Source: an uncultured Oscillospiraceae bacterium
Lineage (GTDB): Bacteria > Bacillota > Clostridia > Oscillospirales > Oscillospiraceae
NCBI GenBank assembly: GCA_910587645.1
Contig: CAJUNA010000041.1
Span: forward strand, 62,001-126,000
Length of the DNA stretch: 64,000 nucleotides
Direction: 5' to 3'
Positions 1 to 7,139 of this stretch are shown here, one piece after another. Under the pieces are notes generated by a model. It had not been told where the DNA came from, searched no databases, and saw only the letters and a program-made list of their open reading frames with translations. The translations under genes were made by a program, and so were the position numbers. Each line of letters begins with the position of its first letter. Positions within the stretch are counted from its first letter, which is position 1.

Positions 1-726
1 GGCAAGCTGATGCATGACTATTCCGCCAAGGACCCCATCGGCGGCGAGTTTATGGCCCAGGTAGTGGCGGAGGCCCTGTCCATGGGGGAGAGCAACGCGT
101 GTATGCGCCGGGTGGTAGCCGCGCCCACGGCGGGCGCTTGCGGCGTACTGCCTGCGGTACTGATTCCGCTTTACTGGCGTGAGAACCTTTTGGAGGACAA
201 GATGCTGGAGGCCATGTATACCGCCAGCGGCGTAGGGGCGGTGATTGCCTACCGGGCCTGCATTTCCGGCGCGGCAGGCGGCTGTCAGGCGGAGATTGGC
301 AGCGCGTCCGCCATGGCGGCGGCGGCTCTGGTTCATCTGCGGGGCGGCAGCGAGCAGCAGATCTGCCACGCGGTAGCGATGGCACTGAAAAATCTGATGG
401 GGCTGGCCTGCGACCCGGTGGCGGGGCTGGTAGAGGTGCCCTGCATCAAGCGGAACGTAGTAGGGGCGGTGAACGCTGTCGCCGCCGCCGACATGGCCCT
501 GGCGGGTATTGAAAGCCGGATTCCGGTAGACGAAGTGATCGACGCTATGGGGGAGGTAGGCCGCCGCCTGCCCATGGAGCTGCGGGAGACTGCCTTAGGC
601 GGCCTAGCCGCTACCCCCACAGGCCGCGCCGTAAAGGAGCGTATGGCCAGCGGGAAGAAGAAACAGCGGGTGCTGACCATCAAGGACGCCCGCTGGAAGC
701 TGGAACAGAAAAAGGCCGGGGAATAA
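1..726 (+). CDS. sdaAA: L-serine dehydratase, iron-sulfur type, alpha subunit (5' truncated by window edge)
   Basis: Converts L-serine to pyruvate and ammonia using an oxygen-labile [4Fe-4S] cluster. The reading frame is open to the first base of the window (Gly-Lys-Leu precede the first Met), so the N-terminus lies outside. About 241 of the usual ~290 residues are present. Family signatures are CISGAAGGCQAEIGSAS and GLACDPVAGLVEVPC, which carry the conserved cysteines, followed by SRIPVDEVIDAM and GGLAATPTGR near the C-terminus. The beta subunit gene (sdaAB) would be expected just upstream. The last residues are Lys-rich. A strong hairpin follows the stop codon. Identification is firm; only the start is missing. 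Confidence 0.95.
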   Translation, partial: GKLMHDYSAKDPIGGEFMAQVVAEALSMGESNACMRRVVAAPTAGACGVLPAVLIPLYWRENLLEDKMLEAMYTASGVGAVIAYRACISGAAGGCQAEIGSASAMAAAALVHLRGGSEQQICHAVAMALKNLMGLACDPVAGLVEVPCIKRNVVGAVNAVAAADMALAGIESRIPVDEVIDAMGEVGRRLPMELRETALGGLAATPTGRAVKERMASGKKKQRVLTIKDARWKLEQKKAGE

Positions 727-736
727 TAAAACCAGC

Positions 737-766
737 AAAGGCGCGCCGGAAAGGGCGCGCCTTTAG
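737..766 (+). terminator. Rho-independent terminator after sdaAA
   Basis: Perfect 11-bp stem AAAGGCGCGCC / GGCGCGCCTTT with a 6-nt loop. It lies between convergent genes, and its A/T flanks could let it work in both directions. Confidence 0.8.
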
Positions 767-781
767 TGTATCCAAGGCATG

Positions 782-1684
782 TTATCCCTCCGCCACAGCC
801 TCCATCAGCGCCCGCCGGAGGGTAAGGATTTGGGCAACGTGGAAGTTGGTTACCACATCCTTCTCCATCATGGAATCCAGCTCCCTGGCATCGGCCACCA
901 CCGCGCCGCAGGCAATGAGACGGCGGCGGTTTTCCTGGCTCAGCCGCCCGGGACGGTCGAGCTGGGAGAGGACCTCCAAATGGGAGACCAGCTTCCGTGC
1001 CATACACTCACAGGCGCGGTAGCGTGTTAACGCCTGCCGGTTCCGGCGGGTATGGAGGAGGGATTTCTGGTTGGCAAAAACAGAGAGCTGGCTCTCCAGG
1101 GCGGCAATACGCCCGTTCATAGCGTCCGCGTCTGGCAGGTGGTTATCGCCGTCGAACATATCCTCCAGAAACCGCAGCAGGTCTTTGTCCAGGCCGGACA
1201 CGGTCTCATCGATCTGGCGGCGGTTGTTGTAGGGGAACACCAGCATATTGACGGCCATACCCACGCCCAGGCCGATAGCCGTGTCCCAAATACGGCCCAA
1301 GCCATAGGCGATAGGCGACATTTCCGCGTCTGTGCAGACCATCACCAGGATAAAGCAGGGTAGGGAGGGGGAGAAGGCGTCCGGCAGCAGATTATAGATA
1401 GTGATGATGAAGATAATGCCGATCAATACTGATGCCAGGGGCCCGGTAGGCATAGCCACCAGCGCGACCCCCGCCGCCACGCCGAAAATGACCCCCACCG
1501 TTTGGGTGGCGCAGGCATCCAGGGATTCCTTGAAGGTAGGCTGCACTGCCGCCATAGCCCCCAGCATAGCCAGGATGAGACGGGAACTGGTAGCGCCGTA
1601 TGGCTCCACCAGAACCATAGCGATGATGATAGCGGCGGCGGTTTTCACTGTGCGCAGCCCTACACGGATTTTCCTGCGTTTCAT
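782..1684 (-). CDS. FUSC / aromatic acid exporter family membrane protein
   Basis: About 300 residues. The N-terminal half is hydrophobic, with about five or six membrane segments, and contains the family-like stretch GLRTVKTAAAIIIAM and a GATSSRLILAMLGAMAAVQPTF segment. The C-terminal half is soluble, charged and probably helical. This fits the ArAE/FUSC group (YqjA-like proteins of Firmicutes), proposed exporters of aromatic acids. The substrate cannot be told from sequence. I chose the internal ATG because GGAGG lies 7 nt upstream of it; an upstream in-frame start would add 21 residues with no ribosome site. The gene converges on sdaAA. Confidence 0.75.
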   Translation of the reverse strand: MKRRKIRVGLRTVKTAAAIIIAMVLVEPYGATSSRLILAMLGAMAAVQPTFKESLDACATQTVGVIFGVAAGVALVAMPTGPLASVLIGIIFIITIYNLLPDAFSPSLPCFILVMVCTDAEMSPIAYGLGRIWDTAIGLGVGMAVNMLVFPYNNRRQIDETVSGLDKDLLRFLEDMFDGDNHLPDADAMNGRIAALESQLSVFANQKSLLHTRRNRQALTRYRACECMARKLVSHLEVLSQLDRPGRLSQENRRRLIACGAVVADARELDSMMEKDVVTNFHVAQILTLRRALMEAVAEG

Positions 1685-1844
1685 AGGCGTTCCTCCCTTC
1701 ACCGGCCTTGATACTGTGATGATAGCATGGATCACCCCCGCTGTCAAACGGAGACAGGGAGGAAATCGACCTTTTCCGACAAATCTTTGTTGAGTTTATC
1801 CATAAATTGGCGTATTTTTTTCGGTTCTTTGTGTATGGGAAATA

Positions 1845-1873
1845 TTGAAATAGGGGAAAATGAGGTGTAGTAT
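1845..1873 (+). promoter_or_regulatory. Sigma-A type promoter for the DUF6465 gene
   Basis: TTGAAA, 17-bp spacer, TAGTAT. Transcription would start near position 1880, immediately before a GC-rich hairpin. Confidence 0.6.
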
Positions 1874-1880
1874 GAAATAA

Positions 1881-1914
1881 GCGCCGAAACGGGTTAAAAA
1901 CCCGGGCGCTTTTG
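1881..1914 (+). other. 5' leader hairpin with U-tract before the DUF6465 gene
   Basis: GCGCC pairs with GGCGC and GGGTT with AACCC, with a 5-nt bulge on the left arm, followed by TTTT. It sits at the predicted 5' end of the transcript, ahead of the gene, where an attenuator could act. No known riboswitch family is recognised. Confidence 0.45.
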
Positions 1915-1949
1915 CAAAAGCATGAATAAAAGAGATTGGAGTAAGAACC

Positions 1950-2267
1950 ATGGCCCGACCCAAAAAGAATCCGGAAACCAAGCCCGCCCCCGCCGTTGTC
2001 GAGGCGGTAAAGGAAGCCAAAGAAACCGTTGCCGCCAAAGTGGCGGCCAAGAAGGCCCCTGCCCAGAAGAAGGTAGAGGACATTTATCTCCAGTTCGGCG
2101 GCTCCGAGTGGAATATCTCCGACTGCAAGGAGCGCGCCCTTGCCGCCTATACTGCGGCTGGGCACAAAGCTGCCGGGGTGAAGAAGCTGGAAATCTACAT
2201 TAAGCCCGAGGAGGGCAAGGCGTATTACGTTATCAACGAGGCGGAAAACGGAAGCATTGACCTTTAA
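1950..2267 (+). CDS. DUF6465 family protein
   Basis: A 105-residue soluble protein. Residues 1-42 are a Lys/Ala/Pro-rich, low-complexity basic tail resembling a nucleic-acid-binding tail. Residues 43-105 form a compact alpha/beta domain that begins VEDIYLQFGGSEWNISDCKERA and ends with a KPEEGKAYYVIN strand. This layout matches DUF6465 proteins of Clostridia, whose function is unknown. A GGAG site precedes the ATG. It appears to be transcribed alone, between its own promoter and a terminator. Confidence 0.7.
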   Translation: MARPKKNPETKPAPAVVEAVKEAKETVAAKVAAKKAPAQKKVEDIYLQFGGSEWNISDCKERALAAYTAAGHKAAGVKKLEIYIKPEEGKAYYVINEAENGSIDL

Positions 2268-2312
2268 AAAAGAGGAGCGGTGAGCCGAGTGGACATCGCC
2301 CCTCCTTTTTAT
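2266..2312 (+). terminator. Terminator after the DUF6465 gene
   Basis: Bulged stem with an AAAAAGAGG left base and a CCTCCTTTTT right base. The U-rich tail begins right after the stem. Confidence 0.55.
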
Positions 2313-2341
2313 TCTTTTACCAGGGTGGGGGGAATTGCTGA

Positions 2342-3094
2342 ATGAGGGCTATTATCACAGATTTGGACAGGACATTATTGCGTACGGACAAAACAATTTC
2401 TGAGTACACGCTTGCTATTATGCGGAAATGCCATGATAGAGGTATTGCCATAATGTCCGCCACAGCAAGGCCTGAAAGAAGTATTCTGCAATACCATAAG
2501 CAAATTGGCTTCGATGCAATTACAACTATGAATGGCGCTCGGATTATCCTGCCGAATGCAGTGTTGGAAAACGGCATTTCACATCTGAGTGGAAAGTATA
2601 TTTTATCCAAGCTTGTTATAATGCCTGATACGCTCATTTCTGTTGAAACAAGCGATGGAATATATTCTAACGTTGAAATTCCCGAATGGAATTCCACTTG
2701 CTATAATGGCTTCCCAAACTTACCAACTCAGGGTACGTTATACAAGATTTTGGTAAGCGGCAAGAGCGATACATTGTATCGTCAAGTTGAAAGCATTCTG
2801 ACTGACGATACATATTATACCGTTGCAAATGGAGACCTCGTGCAGATTATGAGTAAAAATGCGACAAAATGGAATGGAATCTGCGCAATGCTTGAAGCCT
2901 TACATATATCAAAAGCTGAAACGGTCTATTTTGGTGATGATAACGATGATATTGAACCCATTCAGATGTGCGGCACTGGCGTAGCGGTTGCTAATGCAAT
3001 TGCGGCTGCGATTAACGAAGCGGACTATGTTGCAGGCAGCAATGACGGGGATGGTGTGGCCCACTTTATTGAAGCAAATATATTGTCCAATTAG
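2342..3094 (+). CDS. HAD-superfamily hydrolase, Cof-like phosphatase
   Basis: A 250-residue member of the Cof/IIB haloacid dehalogenase phosphatases, which remove phosphate from small sugars and nucleotides. Motif I is DLDRTLLRT (nucleophile and general-acid Asp), motif II lies in MSATARP, and motif IV is GDDNDD. The cap domain lies between motifs II and III. The gene is much richer in A/T, at codon third positions too, than the genes on either side, which suggests recent acquisition. It carries a GGTGGGGGG ribosome site and has no obvious operon partner. The substrate is unknown. Confidence 0.85.
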   Translation: MRAIITDLDRTLLRTDKTISEYTLAIMRKCHDRGIAIMSATARPERSILQYHKQIGFDAITTMNGARIILPNAVLENGISHLSGKYILSKLVIMPDTLISVETSDGIYSNVEIPEWNSTCYNGFPNLPTQGTLYKILVSGKSDTLYRQVESILTDDTYYTVANGDLVQIMSKNATKWNGICAMLEALHISKAETVYFGDDNDDIEPIQMCGTGVAVANAIAAAINEADYVAGSNDGDGVAHFIEANILSN

Positions 3095-3142
3095 AAAGAT
3101 ATAGGCAACTTCCATTTTATCAGGGGAGGTGATAGGAGGGAC

Positions 3143-3259
3143 ATGGGAACGCCCCTGCGCATACAATGGAATGGGCGCGGTGTTTTCCCGCGCGTGGCGG
3201 GAGGGCCGCGGCTGATTCCGCGCAGCCTGCGGGCCGCGCACTGTGATACAGGGAGGTAA
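3143..3259 (+). CDS. Possible 38-codon leader ORF before the collagen-like gene
   Basis: A short open frame beginning MGTPLRIQWN and ending HCDTGR. It is preceded by an unusually good ribosome site (GGGGAGGTGATAGGAGGG), and its stop codon lies inside the GGGAGGTAA ribosome site of the collagen-like gene, so translation of the two could be coupled. The peptide is Arg-rich (8 Arg in 38), low in complexity, and resembles nothing I know. The DNA also forms GC-rich hairpins. It could be a leader peptide or chance. Confidence 0.35.
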   Translation: MGTPLRIQWNGRGVFPRVAGGPRLIPRSLRAAHCDTGR

Positions 3260-3266
3260 TTCCCCA

Positions 3267-4118
3267 ATGCGATACAATTGTTATGAACCTGACCCCTGCG
3301 GCTGTGGGGGCTGTCCCGGCGATTGTGGCAGCGTATGCTGCATTCCCGGGCCGGTAGGGCCCCGCGGCCCCCGGGGTCTGCCGGGCCCTGCTGGCCCTAT
3401 GGGGATGCCGGGGCTGCCAGGCCCCGCCGGTGCGGCAGGCCCGATGGGGCCGGTAGGGCCTAGAGGCCCCGCTGGCGCAACCGGCGAAACTGGCGCGACA
3501 GGCGCGATGGGTCCCGCAGGCCCTGCCGGCGTAGCCGGAGCCATCGGCCCCACCGGCCCCGCAGGCCCTGCCGGCGCAGCCGGAGCCGTTGGCCCCACCG
3601 GCCCTGCCGGCGCAGCCGGAGCCATTGGCCCCACCGGCCCCGCAGGCCCTGCCGGCGCAGCCGGAGCCATTGGCCCCACCGGCCCCGCAGGCCCTGCCGG
3701 CGCAGCCGGAGCCATCGGCCCCACCGGCCCCGCCGGCCCTGCCGGCGCAGCCGGAGCCATCGGCCCCACCGGCCCAGTAGGCCCTGCCGGCGCAGCCGGA
3801 GCCATCGGCCCCACCGGCCCCGCAGGCCCTGCCGGCGTAGCCGGAGCCATCGGCCCCACCGGCCCCGCAGGCCCTGCCGGCGCAGCCGGAGCCGTTGGCC
3901 CCACCGGCCCCGCAGGCCCTGCCGGCGCAGCCGGAGCCATTGGCCCCACCGGCCCCGCAGGCCCAGCAGGCCCTGCTGGCGCAACCGGACCTACTGGCCC
4001 CGCTGGCACAGTAACTCCGGCTGCTGCGGTAGCTGATGCTGCCAATGTATCCGAGATAGTTGCCCGATTCAACCAGTTGTTAGCCAACATGCGAGCGGCT
4101 GGGCTTCTGGCAACCTGA
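3267..4118 (+). CDS. Collagen-like repeat surface protein
   Basis: About 283 residues. Residues 1-24 are Cys-rich (NCYEPDPCGCGGC..), suggesting cross-linking or metal binding. They are followed by about 220 residues of uninterrupted Gly-X-Y triplets dominated by GPTGPAGPAGAAGAI units. The last ~40 residues form a small helical domain (NVSEIVARFNQLLANMRAAG) of the kind that ends many clostridial collagen-like proteins and probably trimerises them. BclA-type relatives form hair-like layers on spores, so a spore-surface role is plausible but inferred. There is no classical signal peptide or LPXTG anchor. The start was chosen because GGGAGGT lies 9 nt upstream; an in-frame start 24 bases earlier overlaps that site. 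Confidence 0.9.
   Translation: MRYNCYEPDPCGCGGCPGDCGSVCCIPGPVGPRGPRGLPGPAGPMGMPGLPGPAGAAGPMGPVGPRGPAGATGETGATGAMGPAGPAGVAGAIGPTGPAGPAGAAGAVGPTGPAGAAGAIGPTGPAGPAGAAGAIGPTGPAGPAGAAGAIGPTGPAGPAGAAGAIGPTGPVGPAGAAGAIGPTGPAGPAGVAGAIGPTGPAGPAGAAGAVGPTGPAGPAGAAGAIGPTGPAGPAGPAGATGPTGPAGTVTPAAAVADAANVSEIVARFNQLLANMRAAGLLAT
3546..3986 (+). repeat. Tandem 45-bp coding repeat (10 units) in the collagen-like gene
   Basis: Nine 45-bp units and one 36-bp unit (the second, lacking one Gly-Pro-Ala triplet) encode GPTGPAGPAGAAGAI with rare changes to Val or Pro. Neighbouring units are nearly identical at DNA level, including third positions, so the array is probably unstable in copy number. Confidence 0.9.
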
Positions 4119-4125
4119 CGCGCAA

Positions 4126-4160
4126 AAAGAGGACGGCGCCAACGCGCCGTCCTCTTTCCG
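4126..4160 (+). terminator. Terminator after the collagen-like gene
   Basis: Perfect 14-bp stem AAAGAGGACGGCGC / GCGCCGTCCTCTTT with a 4-nt loop. Confidence 0.8.
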
Positions 4161-4207
4161 CATAAAAAACCGGCGGCGTATCCTCCGATACCCCGCCAAT
4201 AAGCATC

Positions 4208-4957
4208 TCAACATTGGCCTGCCTGCTCCAGCAGCTCACCCAATTGTGCCTTCAAATGGGCCAGCCCGATAGGAAGCTGTGCGTTGGCCACATCCAGTTT
4301 CCGCAGCTCGCTGGCGATATGCCCTGTAATCTTCTCACAGGAGTCAAACAGCTCTCCACACTGGCGTACGGAAACCGCTACCTGCTCCTCCGTTTCTTTC
4401 AGCAAGCCGTTCCGCCTGGCTTCCGCCTGGGCAACCGTGCTGGCGGCCTGCTCGTCCGCGGCGGCAATCAGGCTGTCCGCTTGGCTCCGGGCCTGGGCGA
4501 GGATACTGTCAGCTTCCTCGCGGGTCTGTTCCATCAACGCGTCGGCGCGATGATGGGCGTCCAGCTCCAACTGAGCCAGCTTTTCTTTTTCCCGCCGCAC
4601 ATTTTCGCTCTGGCCGCTTAACTCCGCCACGCGCTTGCCCAGATCCTCCTTTTCCGCCATCAAACGCCGGAGCTGCGCTCCTTTTTCCGCCGCTTCCTGC
4701 TCCAACCGATCCCGCTGGGCCTGTGCTTGCGCATACTGCCCCCGGCATTCTTCCAACTGGGCGGACAGCTCCTCCGTCCGCCGTACGGCGTCCTCTAGCT
4801 CCCGGCGAAGCCTATCAGACTCCGCCTGTACAGCATCCAACTGGCTGGACAACCCTGCGGCGGAGGATTCCGCCTCTTTCTGGGTTTTTTCGATGTACTC
4901 CATCACATCCTGGCGGTTGAACCCCAGCGCCGCGCTGCGAAAAATATAATTGTCCAT
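4208..4957 (-). CDS. DivIVA-like coiled-coil protein
   Basis: About 249 residues. The N-terminus (DNYIFRSAALGFNRQDVMEYIEK) resembles the short membrane-binding segment of DivIVA/GpsB-type proteins. Residues ~30-200 are a long heptad-rich coiled coil full of Glu, Gln, Arg and Ala. The C-terminal ~50 residues look globular and helical. A role as a scaffold in cell division or at the poles is inferred from this architecture. The chosen ATG has GAGAGG about 11 nt upstream; an in-frame TTG would add 11 residues. It has its own promoter and stands alone. Confidence 0.6.
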   Translation of the reverse strand: MDNYIFRSAALGFNRQDVMEYIEKTQKEAESSAAGLSSQLDAVQAESDRLRRELEDAVRRTEELSAQLEECRGQYAQAQAQRDRLEQEAAEKGAQLRRLMAEKEDLGKRVAELSGQSENVRREKEKLAQLELDAHHRADALMEQTREEADSILAQARSQADSLIAAADEQAASTVAQAEARRNGLLKETEEQVAVSVRQCGELFDSCEKITGHIASELRKLDVANAQLPIGLAHLKAQLGELLEQAGQC

Positions 4958-5039
4958 ATGTAACCGAACCTCTCTTTCCAATCCGGACAACCAGGCGGCT
5001 GCCAGGGGATAAAAAATGCTTCATCACGCTTCTCTTACC

Positions 5040-5068
5040 ATCTTACCACAACCCACGCCGTATGACAA
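5040..5068 (-). promoter_or_regulatory. Sigma-A type promoter for the DivIVA-like gene
   Basis: Read on the minus strand: TTGTCA, 17-bp spacer, TAAGAT, roughly 80 bp upstream of the start codon. Confidence 0.55.
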
Positions 5069-5102
5069 CCATATTTTCCATAACCGCCCATAAATGACAA
5101 AA

Positions 5103-5570
5103 TTACCGCTTCACCATGCGCTTTACCCCGTATTCATCTACACCATCGTCCACAAACCCTATAGACGCCCAAAAGCGGCGGGAATTTTCCTTGCAGTAAT
5201 TGAGCGCGTAATAAACCGCCCCATCAGCCTCCGTATAATGGGACAGGGTATCAAAGCAAGCGTGTCCTGTCCCGTTCCCCCGGTATTGCGGGAAGACCCA
5301 GAAGTCCAAGATAAAACATTTGCCGTCTTCGCTCTGGTATGTGCAGTACTGCGATGCCCCGATCCTGACGCCGTCCCGCACAAAATAGACCATGTGGAGC
5401 TTATCCGGGCTGCGGCGCATCAGCCCCTCCAGATGCCCGCGGTATTCCCGGCTGGAAAAATATGTCTTTTCCTCCTCGGTTTCGATCATCCCGTCATCCA
5501 GGAGATAGCCGAGCTGTATATTCCAGAATTCCCCGGCCCGTTCAACCGGGATCTCCTCTATAGCGATCAT
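5103..5570 (-). CDS. GNAT family N-acetyltransferase
   Basis: A 155-residue single-domain acetyltransferase. Motif A, which binds acetyl-CoA pyrophosphate, is visible as VFPQYRGNGTG after the beta-4 strand CFILDFW. The C-terminal part (YYALNYCKENSRRFWASIGF) matches the alpha-4/beta-6 region. The start codon directly abuts the nrnA stop codon, so it is probably translated as the third gene of rbfA-nrnA-GNAT. The acetyl acceptor cannot be predicted. Confidence 0.8.
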   Translation of the reverse strand: MIAIEEIPVERAGEFWNIQLGYLLDDGMIETEEEKTYFSSREYRGHLEGLMRRSPDKLHMVYFVRDGVRIGASQYCTYQSEDGKCFILDFWVFPQYRGNGTGHACFDTLSHYTEADGAVYYALNYCKENSRRFWASIGFVDDGVDEYGVKRMVKR

Positions 5571-6530
5571 CTATGCCCTCCGTACCTGCTCCACGGCGTC
5601 CAGCACCATAGCCTTTACCTGCTCCAAGCTCCCGCGCACCGTAGCCCCGGCGGCCATCGCGTGTCCGCCGCCGCCCAGGATGCCGCAGGCCTGGGTCGCG
5701 TTGACCCGCCCGTTCGCCCCGGTACGCAGGCTGAGCTTCCACTCACCCGGCTTTAATTCCTGGAGCACCGCGCCGCAGTCCACGCCCTCGATGATACCAG
5801 CCAGGGAGGAAATATCCTCCAGATCATCCTGGCTTGCGCCAATCCGCGCCATCATTTCCAAAGGCAGGCACAGGAACACGCCCCTGCCTTCCTGGAAGAA
5901 CTCCGCCTTCCCCATCAATTCCGCTTCCAAAGCAATGCGTTTTCTGCTTTTGGTCCGGAAATGCCGTTTATTCACAGCGAAATAGTCGATTCCCGTTTCC
6001 ATCAATTCCGCCGCGACCCGATGGGTGTTCGCCCTTGTGTTTGCGTAAACGAAGCATCCCGTATCCGTAGCCACAGCGGCGTAGAGGGGAAGGGCGATCT
6101 CCGGGGAAACCGGCCCCAGCGCCCGGCAGATTTCGTATACAATCTCCCCACAGGCGGCCCGGGATGAGTCCACGCACTGCGATTCACCAAACCCCTCGAA
6201 AGAGGGGTGGTGGTCGACAGCCAGCCCAATCTGATCAAAATAGGCTTCCGCCGCCGGGAAGAACAGGCTTTTTGCCGCGATGTCCACAGAAACCACGAAC
6301 CCCGGCACAAAGTCCGCCGCCGCCCAAAGGGATTCCACATAGACGGCATTCACCGCCGTCACCTCCGGGTTTTTCAAAAGGAAGGCCTGTTTTCCCAACT
6401 GCCGCAGGGCCAGGCACAGCCCGGCGGCGCATCCGGTAGTATCCCCGTCAGGCCGCCGGTGGGTCAGGATCAGGATATCATCCTTCTGCCGCAGCAGGGC
6501 GGCGGCTTCGCCAGGTGACAGTTTGATCAT
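5571..6530 (-). CDS. nrnA: Bifunctional oligoribonuclease / PAP phosphatase, DHH family
   Basis: Degrades 2-5 nt RNAs and dephosphorylates 3'-phosphoadenosine 5'-phosphate. The 319-residue length is typical. The DHH domain shows THRRPDGDTTG near the N-terminus, the DHH-motif equivalent VDHHPSF at about residue 105, and the following Asp-containing GCFVYANTRANTH strand. The C-terminal DHHA1 domain ends with the substrate-binding GGGHAMAAG motif. It overlaps rbfA by four bases (ATGA), a common gene order in Firmicutes, and lies directly against the GNAT gene. Confidence 0.92.
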   Translation of the reverse strand: MIKLSPGEAAALLRQKDDILILTHRRPDGDTTGCAAGLCLALRQLGKQAFLLKNPEVTAVNAVYVESLWAAADFVPGFVVSVDIAAKSLFFPAAEAYFDQIGLAVDHHPSFEGFGESQCVDSSRAACGEIVYEICRALGPVSPEIALPLYAAVATDTGCFVYANTRANTHRVAAELMETGIDYFAVNKRHFRTKSRKRIALEAELMGKAEFFQEGRGVFLCLPLEMMARIGASQDDLEDISSLAGIIEGVDCGAVLQELKPGEWKLSLRTGANGRVNATQACGILGGGGHAMAAGATVRGSLEQVKAMVLDAVEQVRRA

Positions 6531-6919
6531 GTCTCGTCCTCCAAAATGATATGCGCGTTAGCGGGATTTGCCGGCTTGACCACCTCCGGATCCCGGAGCA
6601 TTTCCAGGATATGGGCGCCCTGCTGGATAGAGTCATCCGCCAGGAATTGCAGCTCCGGGGTATAGCGGAGCCGCAGCGCGGCTCCCAGCTCCCTGCGCAG
6701 GTATCCCGAAGCGGATTTCAGCCCTTTCATCATTTCCTTTTCCTGGGATTTATCCAAGGCGCTGATATAAATTCTGGCATAGCGGAGGTCGTTTGTGGTG
6801 TCCACATGGGTAATAGTCACCAGTCCGCCCTGCAAGCGGGGATCCTTGACAGTCCGCAGGAGGGAGGACATTTCCCTTTGGATTTCCTCATTGATTCTGC
6901 CGATTCGGTTACTAGCCAT
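6527..6919 (-). CDS. rbfA: 30S ribosome-binding factor A
   Basis: Assists late 16S rRNA 5'-end maturation of the 30S subunit. The chosen start gives a 130-residue protein, close to the usual ~120. Features are RIGRINEEIQREMSSLL at the N-terminus, VKDPRLQGGLVTITHVDTT and the KH-like fold ending YTPELQFLADDSI. The ATG has GAGGT 6 nt upstream; the longer open frame has no such site. It is the first gene of an operon with nrnA and a GNAT gene. Confidence 0.95.
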   Translation of the reverse strand: MASNRIGRINEEIQREMSSLLRTVKDPRLQGGLVTITHVDTTNDLRYARIYISALDKSQEKEMMKGLKSASGYLRRELGAALRLRYTPELQFLADDSIQQGAHILEMLRDPEVVKPANPANAHIILEDET

Positions 6920-7139
6920 AGTTGACCTCATTTCTTCCGCCGCGCCTTCGGCGCGGGGTAAAATTTTTTTAGAAAGGTTGCACAAAACAGTGCAACTTTC
7001 CTCTCAATGCGCCCTAAGGTTGTAGCGAGCGTCACCTACCGAGACTTCGCGCGTCTGAACAAAAACGCTCAACAGGCCTGATCCGCCTGGCACTTCCCCG
7101 CGCCGGTTGCAAACGGAGGTACCTTGACAACTGAATCCA
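6920..7139 (-). other. Leader region of the rbfA operon with two hairpins
   Basis: No gene is seen. One hairpin just upstream of the rbfA ribosome site has stem CCGCGCC / GGCGCGG around a TTC loop (6940-6956). A second, AGAAAGGTTGCAC / GTGCAACTTTC (about 6971-7000), has its T-run on the wrong side to end transcription of either neighbour. The part next to the methyltransferase gene contains further short inverted repeats but no recognisable RNA. Confidence 0.4.

Noticed and set aside
3281..4090. Long minus-strand ORF of Gly/Pro/Ala repeats opposite the collagen-like gene
   Set aside because: It is the mirror of a GC-rich triplet repeat. It has no ribosome site and only reflects the coding strand.
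7117..7137. GGTACCTTGACAACTGAATC near the end of the methyltransferase gene, similar to a sequence found in rRNA operon spacers of Firmicutes
   Set aside because: The match is only about 15-20 bases and no rRNA or tRNA sequence lies on either side. Too short to call a relic.
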